A stretch of DNA of 64,000 nt, from positions 7,593,143 through 7,657,142 of the forward strand of contig CM029116.1 of assembly GCA_016859345.1 (NCBI GenBank). Direction: 5' to 3'. Numbering within the stretch: the first letter of the stretch is position 1; each line of letters begins with the position of its first letter. The translations under genes were made by a program, and so were the position numbers. This document shows positions 10,084 to 22,400 of this stretch, in pieces. The notes under the pieces are model-generated. The model worked only from the letters and a program-made list of their open reading frames with translations. It was not told the DNA's origin and ran no database searches. Origin of the DNA: Istiophorus platypterus (lineage: Eukaryota > Chordata > Actinopteri > Istiophoriformes > Istiophoridae).

Positions 10084-11697
10084 CTGTGGAAGGAGGAAGG
10101 AGAGTGAGCAATCATCTGGAGGGGTTGAAGGAGCAAAACTGTGAAGTGTGTTCATGTGGTGTAACGGGGACAGAAAGGAACAGAGGATCCAGACAATTGT
10201 ATCCAGCTTGTGTGAGAAAACACACAAAAGGAAGAAAATAGTGACAATCTGACAAACAGCATGTAGCAATGTAAGCATGCAAAAACTGCAAGGGTAGTGG
10301 GAGAGGAATTAAATCCCATTTTAAGAACTGGAAGCAATTTTCTAATCATTTAGCAGCAGGAGTCAAACCCAGCCAAATAAAAGCAGTGTAATTAAAATGA
10401 AACGGCCTCAGATACTTCAGTCTTCTCGCTGCAGCCCGACCAGATGCCTGGCACTAAGCATATGGATGTTCGCGGCCAACAATCCCATGGCCCATCCCCC
10501 CGCCGTAAAACACAAAACAAGGGAGAGAATGCTTAAAAAACATCCAGCTAGAACAATGTTATTAGCATGGGGACGTTTAAACCCCCGCTGCACAGCCTGT
10601 GAACCCTGGGTGTTCAACCAGTAGACACAAACAACACAGATACGTAGGATGAAGGCATGACAGAAAGAGAAAGTCTGTACTGCAGAGAAAAAAGGGGGGG
10701 GGCAAAGAAGATGCAAGAGAAACTGTAATTATATGCACCCAATATTTTTTTCATTTTAATTTTGTCTACTGTGTGTGATTCATCATGTTGCTGCTATTGG
10801 TTGTCTGCCTCCCTCTGATTATTATTATTATTCATAGCACTATTGATGACCACTGCTGTCAGCTCTACTGATTTACTAGGAAGTTATATTCAGCGAGGAG
10901 CAATCAAATTAATACCTAAAAGTGTAAAGGCAACACGTAATGATGTATGTGCGCATAGATTCTCAGAACCATGCTGCGGTGTAATCTCTAGGCCGCTTTG
11001 TCTTTGCTTTTGTGCCGGGGACGTTGCAATTACTAAAACATTGTCAGCATGACCTGTAATTACCAGATCTGCCTGCAGAGAAGCGGTGGCCTCTGAGCGG
11101 CCCGCTCACTTTAATAACTGTTATTATTATCCCGAGAGTATGACAGAATGAGAAAGAGGAGAGAGAGAGATGGGGCATACCGTTGTAGGTCTGAAATGAA
11201 GAAGGACATTCGGTAAATGAAGGTGTGTCATAGACGAAATAATAGCTGCCCAGATCTCTGTGGGAATGGTGGTAATGAAAACAAGGTTAGTCCACCAAGC
11301 TGTCAGGGACCGGCCAGCAGAGTAATTAGAGGACCCAATCCAGACCTCACCACACAGCCACAGTCTTCCAACGGTAGACAACAGCAAGCCAGCCATGGAA
11401 TACCAAAGGAGACATTAGCCAGTGTGAAGCCAGTGAGGCCAAATACCGAGCCATGGTCTGGGTGCACAGGCACCAGAGAGTCTCTACCTCTGACAGAACA
11501 TATTGAACAAGCCAGACCAAACCTCACAAAACCTCATTTCGGATATTAATATGCTCTGCAGAGGGACCACAGAGTTTCAGATGAACAGTTTTATGCTCAT
11601 AAGCCAAAGATTATCTGAAATACCAATATCCATCCTCTCAGTGTTCCTCTCCCTCTCTCCTAGTCCTGGTTGTATGCAGAAACTGTGTTTTGCCTAC
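10084..11697 (-). other. robo1: robo1 intron between Ig4 and Ig5
   Basis: This is a 1614-bp phase-1 intron with donor GTAGGC. A short G run is at 10694-10702. I looked for a cassette microexon here and found none as convincing as the one at 13218-13226. Nothing else is recognisable. Confidence 0.85.
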
Positions 11698-11869
11698 CAT
11701 CAGTGACCTCCAGCAGAGCCTTGGTGATGACACTGCCAGCGATGTTGAGGGCCTGGCAGCTGTAGTATCCCATGTCTGAGCGTTCGGCATCAGTGATGGT
11801 CAGGTCCCCAGTCTGGGAAACAGAAAATCGGCTAGAGGGTTGGGGAGGCTGGTATGAGAAGAGCAGGTT
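11698..11869 (-). CDS. robo1: robo1 exon, second half of Ig domain 4
   Basis: The exon is 172 nt, 57 codons plus one base. It reads NLLFSYQPPQPSSRFSVSQ, then TGDLTITDAERSDMGYYSC and QALNIAGSVITKALLEVTD. The SQ|NLLFSYQPPQ junction and the SRFSVSQTGDLTIT strand follow ROBO1 closely. The closing Ig4 cysteine lies in the D-G-YYSC motif. The acceptor is CCACAG at 11870-11875 and the donor is GTAGGC. The exon is entered in phase 0 and left in phase 1. Confidence 0.97.
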
Positions 11870-12105
11870 CTGTGGGGTATTAAAAAACAGATCACATACA
11901 GTGAGACTTTTATTTGGCCAGAATATATTAATTGGACAGGCTGAAGATTTCACTCCACAAACATCTGTCATAGCTATCTAGTGAACTATGTCTACAAAAT
12001 AGTTCTTTCCAAAGCCTGAGATGGTAGAATGTTTCCCAAATAGAAACGTAGCATTTTGAAATGAAAAAACTTTAAACTTTATCGTAGTTTCTTGTTCTTG
12101 TTTAC

Positions 12106-12230
12106 CTGACTTCCCTCCCGTTGCCAGAAAATGGCTGGCTGTGGGTTTCCAGTGGCCTCGCACTGGAAGGTGACGGTTCTGCCAACCCCAACCACCTGGT
12201 TCCGTGGTCTCACCACAAATGCCGGGGGCA
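12106..12230 (-). CDS. robo1: robo1 exon, first half of Ig domain 4
   Basis: The exon is 125 nt, two bases plus 41 codons. It reads VPPAFVVRPRNQVVGVG, then RTVTFQCEATGNPQPAIFW and QREGSQ. It carries the first Ig4 cysteine (TFQC) and the core Trp (IFWQRE). GRTVTFQCEATGNPQPAIFW is essentially the ROBO1 sequence. The acceptor is CTCTAG and the donor is GTAAAC. The first Val codon takes its G either from the Ig3 exon or, if the microexon is used, from the microexon. The reading frame is the same in both cases. Confidence 0.97.
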
Positions 12231-13217
12231 CTAGAGGACAGCAATGACAATGGTTAACCACTGAATAGACAAACATGCCAGCATATTATTTTAGTTGTCA
12301 TAATATTACAGATGCAAGTGGTCCGAGTTATTGCCAGTCAAAGACAAAAGAAATTTGACTGCAGCTCTGGCGCTAGTATTCAAATCAGCTGTTAGGTATA
12401 CAAGCTCTCTTTCAGAACTTTGCATAGTGTGTGAACAGCAGGTTAAACAGTGCGCTGCTCAAATTCAAAATTCAGGCATATTATTGATGTAATGGATAGA
12501 AAAAAACAACGGTTACTCCAATGCCCCCTCATTTGCATGGGCAAGGGCATGCACCGTTAAAATTTACATGGAAATGGGGAATAAATTTGAGCCATCTGTC
12601 CATGGTGACACCCACCAATAGCACAGGTCTCAATGAGGATGAAGTATCCATGCATCTTAATGACAAATTCCATCTCAGACTAAGTGTGGCGTGATAGCAC
12701 AATGTCACCCATGAACCTCTACACTAGACACTAGGCCTTGCTGATCCAATAGGCCATCTATGTGAAGGAGACAGACCTTGAATGTAGATGTCGAGAGGAA
12801 GGCCAGTTTACATTTACGTTCTTTTAAAAGGACCATGAATATGTCCTCAAATGTAATAAGTCTCCCAACATTTTAATCCCTTTTTATAGTGGCTGTGTGA
12901 TACATAAAAGAAAAGCAATCTGAAAGATGTCATTTTAAATACAGACATAATTTGTCCATGAATAAGATGGGGTGTTTTGGGTGGGGTGCTTAAAAGGGTT
13001 AAATAAAAGAATGAAATGATCCGGCTTTACCTTCGAGGCCCAAGCTGAGCATATTTTTACCCATTAATGTCCTTTTGTCACTGTTGCCCATGACAACAGA
13101 AACATGAGTAGCTGATTGGAGGGTGGAGAGGTGATGGGAGGAGGATGAAGGGGGGTTGTGACAGCTTCCTGTCTCTGTCAGGGCGGTGAATAGGTGACGG
13201 GTGACATTTCAACTTAC
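12231..13217 (-). other. robo1: robo1 intron between the microexon and Ig4
   Basis: This 987-bp stretch lies downstream of the microexon in the transcript. Its first ~130 nt carry a dense YCAY cluster (13090-13204). The rest shows no exon or mobile element. If the microexon is skipped, it is part of a single 5327-bp intron (12231-17557). Confidence 0.8.
13090..13204 (-). promoter_or_regulatory. YCAY cluster, candidate Nova splicing enhancer
   Basis: Ten YCAY tetramers of the transcript strand lie in 115 nt. On the plus strand they read RTGR and start at 13090, 13104, 13123, 13131, 13134, 13145, 13158, 13186, 13194 and 13201. About two would be expected by chance at uniform base frequency. 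The cluster starts eight bases after the end of the GTAAGT donor of the 9-bp microexon. Clusters of YCAY downstream of an exon are the established binding pattern by which NOVA1/2 promote exon inclusion. Nova binding here is inferred from sequence only. Confidence 0.75.
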
Positions 13218-13226
13218 CAGACATGA
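13218..13226 (-). CDS. robo1: robo1 candidate 9-bp cassette microexon between Ig3 and Ig4
   Basis: On the minus strand a T-rich tract of about 35 nt (13229-13263) ends in TTTTTAG, followed by the nine bases TCATGTCTG and then a perfect GTAAGT donor. The microexon is phase 1 to phase 1, which is exactly the phase of the flanking Ig3 and Ig4 junction. Inclusion would turn LTVH-VPPAF into LTVH-VMS-VPPAF, adding three residues to the Ig3-Ig4 hinge without a frame change. Mammalian Robo1 and Robo2 have a Nova-regulated microexon (e6b) after the sixth exon, and this element appears to be its counterpart. That equivalence is from memory. The splice signals and phase are seen directly. Conservation and actual use need transcript data. 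Confidence 0.83.
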
Positions 13227-16200
13227 CTAAAAAGGGAACAAAAACACAACAAAAAAAAAAAACAAAGATGAATAACTTAACATAAACCGCATGTCAGAGA
13301 AAAGAGATAAGGAAAATAACAATGTGAGGTTCATGAGTACAAATGATCACGTTTTTATTATTCAGTGCATGTCATATTTCATCCTTAACTGAAACCCCAG
13401 GGACCCCATGATGTACACAGCATAGAGCAATTACCATGAATGATCAGGAACGCATTAAAAATGCACACACACACAAGAAATTCAACTGAAGAAAATCTGA
13501 TTCAACATTCTGTCTTAGGCTCAGGACATACTCAAGGACAGGAAAAATGCTTGATTAAACAAAACAAAATGACAAAAACACACAGGCAATACCATGAAAC
13601 ACACACGACAGATGTTTAATGTTTAGCGACATCATGCTTTGTTTACTTTTTCCCCCGACTCTCAATCCAGGTGTTGTGTGAAGGTGAACATCCTTGTACC
13701 CTTAATGAAGTTTAAAGCCCCCCCGAGGAACAACTAGATCCTGGTCCCTCAAGCACAGCCTTTCAAATGTACACCAAAGTCCATAAAAACACAAGGTGAA
13801 TGTTAACTGTCACTCTCTGGCCATAAATCTCCCCCAGGCCAATCACTCACCTTATCTAATCTGTCTGCTCCAACGGCTCCCTCGGAAACATAAACGCTGT
13901 CAGTCAGAGTAATGACCAGCCCCTCCCTCCTCCCCCTGCCTATCGCTGGCCTTTAAAATGCAGATAAGACTTACATCAAACACTCCCAGAAGAAGACGCT
14001 CTCCGATATCCATGTGTGAGAGGCTCTGGATACACACAATCCTGAGAACATACACACCCACAAATACACAAACCCCCCTAACGACACCTACACACATCCA
14101 TTCATGTGTGTCTAAGCCTTTAATTAGGTAACCCAACCTCTCCCATGCTGCTGTGATCACAGTTGTGGACCTGGAGGGAGAGGTGAGCCTTAAATCTGAC
14201 CTGGGTACTTTGTTGTGGGCTCTCTGCTAGCTTACAGCGCAGAGGGGAGTCTCTATCAATAAGCTGATCAGAGTGGCTGAGGAAAACACACTGAGCACTG
14301 TGGCCTCCGGCCCGACAGGAGGCAGGCTACGTACCAAAGGCCGCAATGGAGATATTGATGGGGATTTGGCCATCTCTGCTGTTCAGCCTGCCTGACATCA
14401 GCACTGGAGCAGGACGGCGTGCGGAGGATTTGGAGGACTGTAGCACGCTTTAAACATTTGGTCCCACTCTGAAACTTTTTTTTCTATACTGTACATTTAC
14501 TGACACACAACACGAAGTTGCGAGAACCACATTTCAGGAAAACTTTGTGTTACAGCGGGAAATATACAAATGAGGGTTTATGTGATGGTTCAGACAAATT
14601 AAATGCAGATATGCAGAGATAGAGTGACACAAAGCTCCGTTTTTGGCACCCAACCAGGTTTTGGTATTTATCACCACTGTAACAGGACACAGACTGTTGA
14701 TGAGAGAGTTCCTCTCATTCGCTCTCTTTTGGCACCAGTTCCAAGTCTCCTTCCAGACCCTTTACATGGGTTATTAGCAACGCGGCTCTGGGGACTGCCA
14801 TTCCATTCAAGACCTTTCTAAACATAAATCACTGCTAACGGCAAACTTAACCAGCGGAGAAATAACACACGTTGATTTTCTTTATTCTCTCCAATACAAC
14901 CTGAAACAACTTATTTACATTCCTATGGTGGAAGTCCATTGGTGAGGTTTAATTAAGAAAAGACTGTATAAACATTATCTAACCATACCAGACCCAGATC
15001 GAAATGGCTTTGCCTCTTTCTTAAATCTTTAAAAATACACATAATCACATGTACTCACACCTAAAGCAGACTTAATAGGTGAACAAGCCATCTGACGACT
15101 ACATTCTCATGTGGCTTAGATTAATGATTTTACGATGACACCATAAATACGGCGGGTGACTTGGCCAATTATGAGCTTCTTCCATCCATCATGAATTATT
15201 TTACTTGACATATTTATAAGTCCAAAGGAGGTGTAGCAGACTGACAAACACATGTGTAAGACAATAATTCACTGATTAAGTTAGTAACGAGAGCAGAGCA
15301 CATTGAAAGAAAAATAGCCCCAGGCGCCATTCGCACAATGTCGACTTTGTTCACTGACAGTCTGACTGTGGAAGTTGTGAAAATCACCCTCTGTCCACAC
15401 AGAGCTGGATTATTCTCATAAACCGTCCAACACTTAAAAGGGATTTGCTTTGAAGGACATTATCTTCAATTCTGTACGTCTTTCTATATTTCTCATCATT
15501 TACACATAATATCCTGCTATGATAAGCAAATTGTATAATGACACTGCAGGGAATGACTTCTATATTTAACCATTAAAAAAAGAAAAATCCATCTTTAATT
15601 CAGTTGGTTTTATTGTCCATTTACATATCAGAGATTTAGCAGAAAAACTCGAGTTCAAAGAATATTTACATTCAGTTCCACTTTAGCCTATTTTACCCGT
15701 TTTGTGGTTTAGTTCTCTCTGCCAGTAGTTCACCACTGAAATGATTTTTATTCAACTGCTCAGTTATTCTTATGCCGTGGCTCAGCAGTCTTGCCATTCT
15801 TTGACTCTTGATGCAGGGCAACAGCGTACCCACTAAACCCACAGACTAAACTCGAGCCCCCCACATTACCGTTTTCATCACTACAACAGCGACATCTTCC
15901 TACCTATATGTCGTTTCTGCTAGCTTGGCCAGTTTAGACCTACAATTACTCGTCTTTTCTTTCCCTTCCTGTGCCCGCATCTGTAATTAGAAGCATGTCA
16001 TTTCCGGGCGTGGGACTGTGGACTGCTTGTCTTTAATTAGCTGGACTCCTCAGTGCCCACAGCCTCCCTGGCCTCCTTATGTCCTGGTCTGGATGAAGCT
16101 CAGGGATCTGGAGAATAGATGGAAATGGTTCTAGGAACTTTGAAAGCCTGGACCTTCAGGCCTCTGTCAGATTTAACTGTGACAGTAGAAGTCCTATAAT

Positions 16201-17557
16201 TTATGTTATACAACTTGTCCTTTAAATCTATGGCAAAGGTTCTTCTTTGCTGAGGTGTAATCAATTTAAGTGCTTTTGCCTCAGGTTTCATGCCTGTCTA
16301 ACTCTTATAGCATGGGGGGCTTAAAGGCACAACGTAGGAAAAGAGATTCAGTTCGTCCATTCTGAATGCAGGCATGAGGGAATTGGCCTGAGATTAAGGC
16401 ATTTCATTTCCACTGAGGACAAGAGAGGTTTAAGCATTTCAAATATGATTTTAAGCCAGGAGAACAGCTTATTGACCCAGTGCATCAATGCTGTTCCCTT
16501 TCATTAACTAATCTTTCTTCAGGGAGAGAAAAAGAGTGAAAAAAGGCAATAGGAGAATAAGATATATTGATGGGTTTATTGGCAGGTGTGCCTGATCTTG
16601 CTCCTTCAATCTGAGGGTTGTCGTCTTGCGGAGAAAACCAAGAGATAATTGCAAAGGGTAACCATGTGAAGATGAAGTATCTGAATTTGCAGGTGGGGGT
16701 TGGCAGAGGAATAGAATTGCCTTGTCTCTTTATATCTCTGCTATGCTGACTTATGGGAGTGACATTAATATGACAGACCACACCACACAAACAACTCTCC
16801 CCCTCTATCCTCTTCACCACAATTGCCAACAGCCCCAATTCCCAATTCCCAACCCATTCTGCATCAGCAGTAAGCTACAACCATGACCAACATATTCACT
16901 GCCCTTCCATCCAATCCCAATCTCCCATGCCATCAGCCTCCTCCTCCTTCCCTCTTGTCTTCTCTCATCCGACTCCCAGCATTCCCATTACTTTGGTGTT
17001 AAATAGCCCCTGTGTTCCTCTGACTCTCAGGAGGGTTTGGGGGTGATCCCAGCCCCCAGTTCCTCTGAATGGGTTCTTTCTGAATGTTCACACTCTGTGA
17101 CCGTCTGCTTTAAATTCCAACTGCGTTAATAAGACGTCCAACGGAGAGGGCCACAGGAGACACAGAGGTATTCCATAGATTCACAAATAGTACTGTATGT
17201 CTCAAAACATAAGGGAAGACAGGCCTCCAGAGATATGCCACTTGTATAGGGCAAATGAAATCGATTGCTGTTGAGCTCCCATGTGCATAACTCTACAACT
17301 GATATGGATTTTTGCGTTTCTTTTTTTATTAGAAATCAATCAGCTAATTGAGAGAGAATAGTTGAAAGTGATGACCATGTATTACTAAACCTAAAGGCTA
17401 TTATTGCAATGTGGCTGGGCTAAATTGCATTTGAATCAAGCAGCAGAATAACCCTAACTAGAAATGAATTTAAAATGGCTCTTCGTGGGGTTGTAAACAA
17501 AACAATTTTCTAAATGCACAGAATCAAACTGAGACCTATAAAAGTACCCTGTCTTAC
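13227..17557 (-). other. robo1: robo1 intron between Ig3 and the microexon
   Basis: This is a 4331-bp phase-1 intron segment with donor GTAAGA at 17552-17557. It holds only short low-complexity patches. The open frames in it (for example around 16100-16291 and 16485-16838, minus strand) show no recognisable domain and are treated as chance. Confidence 0.8.
13229..13263 (-). promoter_or_regulatory. polypyrimidine tract of the microexon acceptor
   Basis: The plus strand is almost all A with few C and G, so the transcript reads U-rich with GU interruptions and CCC just before UUUUUAG. A long uninterrupted tract like this is typical of microexons, which lack room for exonic enhancers. Confidence 0.8.
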
Positions 17558-17685
17558 CGTGGACGGTGAGCGTGGCCGACGCCTCCGCCTTGCCCACCAA
17601 GTTCTCTGCCACACAGGTGTAAGATCCTACATCAGCTGAGGTCAGACGGCGGATCTTCAGGGTGTGGTCCTCCCGAATCTCATAT
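17558..17685 (-). CDS. robo1: robo1 exon, second half of Ig domain 3
   Basis: The exon is 128 nt. One base completes an Arg codon, then 42 codons read YEIREDHTLKIRRLTSADVG and SYTCVAENLVGKAEASATL, ending TVH. It contains the closing Ig3 cysteine in the ADVGSYTC motif. The RYEIR-DHTLKIR strand and VGKAEASATLTV follow ROBO1. The acceptor is ATCCAG and the donor is GTAAGA. The last base starts the phase-1 codon that meets either the microexon or Ig4. Confidence 0.97.
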
Positions 17686-17876
17686 CTGGATACAAAACAG
17701 GTGTTCATGCCGTCAGAATAAAATCTGAAACAAAAACTGTGTACATGGACTCACCCGATGCAACATGTGTCAGCTGACAACACAGATAAAAGTGAGCAGT
17801 GGCTCAATCAAAGGCAGGGAGAGGGTGAGGGAGAAAGGTATTGTGTGTTGAAAGGTCACCGGTTGATGATGCATAC

Positions 17877-18015
17877 CTTCCTTTGGGCAGGTCACCATCG
17901 TCTTTCCTCCAGCGCACGGTGGGAACTGGGTCACCACGGGCCTCACACCTGAACTCTACACTTTGATCCACCAACACCACCTGACTACCTGGCCGACGAA
18001 CGAAACTGGGACGCT
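17877..18015 (-). CDS. robo1: robo1 exon, first half of Ig domain 3
   Basis: The exon is 139 nt, with two bases, 45 codons and two bases. It reads ERPSFVRRPGSQVVLVDQ, then SVEFRCEARGDPVPTVRW and RKDDGDLPKG, with an Arg split across the next junction. The first Ig3 cysteine (EFRC) and the core Trp (VRWRKDDG) are in place. The CEARGDPVPTVRWRKDDG block is the same as I recall in ROBO1. The acceptor is TTGTAG and the donor is GTATGC. The intron to the second half is only 191 bp. Confidence 0.97.
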
Positions 18016-19279
18016 CTACAAAGATGAAAACAGCACACAAATTAAACACAACAAAGCAGAGAATGGTAGCACTGGAATAATGTTTTGATTAAGTTAATGT
18101 AGATCTTGGTTGTGTGCTAGTCTTTAACTTTGGAATTAAAATGAAAACTAAATAAAAGCCTCGGAAAAAAAGACATCCTGGAGAGAGACTTAAGTTAAAC
18201 AAATTAGTCTGAGGTATTCTTTGGAAGGAAAATGATGAAATAATGGAAATTAGCTAATTGAGTTTGTATACAGAGACATGGCATGACAAGGTAATAGCCA
18301 ACTTATGGCTAATGACACTCGTGAGACAAAAATACAGTCTAGACTAAAGAGACTAGTCAGTACACTTAAATTAAAAGACAAAACACAGACCAGGAAACAG
18401 TAACTACTTTCTGGAATAGTATATGGCTTTAATTAAGCATGACACAACACCAAATTAATTGAGGAAAGGACAATAAATAAGAGCTGGCACAAAGTCGAAC
18501 CCCATTTTGTCATCTTGTTAACCAGAGCAACGTCAAGGCCAACGCCGACTCTATCTGGACACCAAGTCCCAATGGCACAGGGTCACCACAGCCCCTCCAA
18601 TGTTTGTTTTATGATTTTCTAAGGCTTAAAAAAAATCATAGCTTTTAGTTGGTCTGAACACATTCCTTCACACTCGGGCCAAAAAACTAAACAAGGGCAG
18701 TTTATGATTAACCAGAGTTTCTGGGTTGCGATACTAACTCATATGGACAAACACAAAAGCTACAAACTGGCCTCATTCCAGCCTTGACAGTATTATTTCA
18801 GTATAATTATTTATCTTTACGAAACTTCTTTTGTTGTTGTTCCATCTGACGGATTATAAGAGGTCTCTGAGGAAAGGGGTTGGAGGAAGAATAAAAACTG
18901 GTGATAAAATCATGAGTCTGGACATGTTCTCTGCTTGGGACACAGGAGAATATCAAGGTCAGAGGTCAATCATGGTGAAATAGGGTGCAGCTGGTGAGAG
19001 GATAGAAGTTGCTGGGGTCAGCGTGTAGGATTCATAGTAAGGTGTGAGATTGGAGGTCATCCTACACTCTATCAGATAAAGGTCAGTGACACCATTTAGT
19101 TCCCAGGGAGATAGAAAATCAAAGCTTAACATCTGGATTCTGTCTCTCACAGCAGACAAACAAAAAAATATTTGTGTGGATGTGTGTGTGGGCGTGTTTG
19201 TGGGTTGGTTGTGGACAGAAAAAAAAGTAGACAACAGACTGAAGTACTCTAATAGAGAAAAAAAAAAAAGGTTAATTAC
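18016..19279 (-). other. robo1: robo1 intron between Ig2 and Ig3
   Basis: This is a 1264-bp phase-1 intron with donor GTAATT. A run of A lies at about 19259-19269 on the plus strand, just inside the donor end. No exon or mobile element is recognised. Confidence 0.85.
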
Positions 19280-19400
19280 CAAGTACTGTAAGTTCAGCTA
19301 TTTCACTCTCACGTTCTCCAACCATGTTTGTGCCGACGCACACATACTTCCCAGCATCACTCTTCCGGGCATTTGTGATCATCAGCTTCCCTCCCCGTAT
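19280..19400 (-). CDS. robo1: robo1 exon, second half of Ig domain 2
   Basis: The exon is 121 nt, 40 codons plus one base. It reads IRGGKLMITNARKSDAGKY, then VCVGTNMVGERESEIAELT and VL. It carries the closing Ig2 cysteine in SDAGKYVCVG. It is one of the best-conserved parts of Robo1, and VCVGTNMVGERESE is shared with mammals. The acceptor is CCTCAG and the donor is GTAATT. The entry phase is 0 and the exit phase is 1. Confidence 0.97.
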
Positions 19401-22400
19401 CTGAGGGAATAGAGGGGGAGGTGAGAGGCTAAACTTGGAGAGGAAAAACAGCAATATTAGAGTTGGAGAGACACTTGGGGCCTGTGGTTGACAGAGAAAA
19501 AAAAGAAAACAGCACGATTCAAACATTAAAAAACATTACAAAACATAATCTTGCTCTCAAGAATGACTGTGAGCATTTATTTACCAAAAGGCTATTACAA
19601 CAGTGTGATAAAATATACACACAAACACAAAATGGTGCTGATGCTAAGGAGTTTTTTTCTTCTTTTATATGAGTTTTTGCTCAGAGCTTACAGACACTGG
19701 CTATAAGCTGGCTTACTCAACCTGGACTACTCTATTTATATCTATTTTTTTGCTCTTCCCACTCGACTTCCACTTGAAGCCTAAATCACTATCAGTCAGC
19801 CTGCTTCTCCTCAGGGTAAGCCGAGCCAAAGAACACTTTCCAAATCCAACACAACCGCAGGTCCCGGGGGGAACACCTGAGGCACTGTGGGACCGCAAGC
19901 CCTTTTCCAGTCGCATCAAAGAACTTGAGGACAGTTTTGTCTATTATTGTGTGGGGAATGTTTTAAGAGAATGGGCTTCTTGATCTTTTTCAGCATCTGC
20001 ATACAACTACAAGTAAGAGCAAGTGAACATACATTCAAGCACATATGAATGGCACACACACAACCAGGAGTGAATGAGTATTTGTCCAGGTGAATGTCAT
20101 GTCTGTTATTTCCCAGGGCTTTGATTACAGGCCAGAGGAGGTGCTTTGTTCTCAGGCAGTGAGAAAGGCAGCCCAGGCCCCAGCAAAGGCCCCTCAGCCC
20201 ATCTCTAAGCTGACAACCATGCCACTCAGTGCAGATGCAGACAATAGCATGGTGCACCAATGATCTGTGTGCCTTGATGGAGCTTAAGGTTTTCAATGCA
20301 CACATCAGCCTTCAAGAAGCAAGACCACCACCTGCAAGCATGTAATCGAGACCCTCATTAGAGAGCCACTGACAGAGAACTTGACACACAATATTGCAAA
20401 AATCTGCTTTCCCCCTGACTATCACATTTAACCCAAGCCCTTCTACATGTGTATTCACTTGCAAACTGTGTCTCAGTAAATCTACATCACTGCACCCCAC
20501 ATACCCATGCAGTCAAGGTTTCATCACTTGCACATGCCGAACAAACTTCAAACGGAACGTAAATGGATTTTAGTCTTTATGTTTTTATAAAGGAACCAGG
20601 AACCAGGGGAAGTCTAAGATACTGGAAGGACAACTTTGCAACCAGACACATTCTTCTGGTTCAGAGGCATTCCTCAGCCCTTTGCCCCTGTTTAATATTC
20701 ATGGTAAAAAGCAGGAGGCAGAGGGATGTGAAGAGGCTGTGGAAGGCTGGCTTATTTAGGGTACCCCGTGGTGCTGGAGGGGTTTGAAGTATCATTGTGT
20801 TACTGTTTGTTTGAGGAAAGGCTTAACAGCTAAAACACTGTGACACTCACAAAGGCCCAAGGTCAGGGCAGACCATACAGCATAGAAAGGGGGGGGGCAT
20901 ACTGTTGGTTCCACAGGGCTACGACATGAGGATCCACTTAAGGGCCGGTCCACTCTAGCCATATTTGTACCCCTGTGTGTCTGCGGCAGTTTCCCCATTC
21001 TCCACAGGCATATTTGGAGTGCCAGAGCAGCAGGGACTCTGAGAGCTGGCTGAAGTAAATGGATGCAGCGGCAGTCCTCTAATTCTCTGCATGCATATCC
21101 TCTCCACACAACACAGCGCAGCACACAGCCTGCTGAAAGCCTTGACGATCTGACCATTATCCCTGCATTACAGGCAGATTGCTCTATTCTGTTTCCTTTT
21201 GTCTCATGTCATTTGGCAATGCTGATAATGCAAAAGCCACTATTCAGCATGCACTCTGTTGGTATTCACACAGCAGTTCATTTTCCAGGCTGATAATTAG
21301 CCACAACTATTGCACAAAAGGAGAAGGACAATGTGAAGCCTTATGGCCATTTATGATGCTGCCGACAGACTCTTGCTCTGAAGACAGACAATGGTCTGGG
21401 CTTAAATACTGGCATTTTTCCTCTTTTTGTTTATTTATCCTTCCCCTCATTGTTCCTGTAAGACCTGTTAGACAAAGTTGAGAGGAATGTGGCCAGCTGC
21501 TGCAAGTGGCACAGCAGCATTACGGGGCAATAGACCCACCTCCCTTTTTATGGCTTAGCGGGAAACTTTTCACAGCTGCCCCACATGGAGTCATGAATAT
21601 ATGTGAGATGGCACACAGCATGTCACTAGTGTTTACGCACAGCTGACTAAAGTAGATGGAAAAACAGAAGGGTCTCGCCTGATGCGTCCTTATTTTTGGA
21701 GTTCACTCCCTCTTCTTAATGCTGCAGCCACCAAAAACAAGATCAAAAGTCCCGATAAAGTGCAAGACTGAGAGAAAATCCCCATTGAGGGGGTTAGGGA
21801 CCTCTCTTTGATTGCATGTGATCCACATGGAGTTTGCATGTTCCAGCATGTTGCATGGTGAAAGGAACACAACAATGCAGATTTATAAAGATTCCACTCT
21901 GTGTTCCTCTCCTCTTGTCAAATATTCTTTCTGACCGAATATACTTTCCTATAAACAAAATCTTGACTTTGCCACATGGTTTTCCTATTTCTAATACAAC
22001 TCGATCTGTTAACATGACTGTCCACAGGACACCGTCCAGACTCCCATCTGTTACCACAGCCGTATACAAATACTTAGATCGTCATACATGACGTCTAACG
22101 CTACTTTAAAAGTGGTCATTTGGGAACACTGAGAGTGTGAGGTTTTGTGCCTGACAGGAAGTTTACAGTGAGCTACAACAGCTGTTAAACTCTACCAAAC
22201 CCTGTTTTCGGTTCCACAGAAGGCCCAACACTGCTTCAGGCTATAAGGACACAACTCTGGGTCATTTAGCCTGTGTTACAGCTGCTCAAAGAACCAGCCG
22301 TCAGTGCACAAAATCACATCCATACAGCAGTATGTTCTCACTTCCACCATGCAGGAGGTAGAAATTATGGTACTGTGGAAATGAGTTCTACACAACAGAA

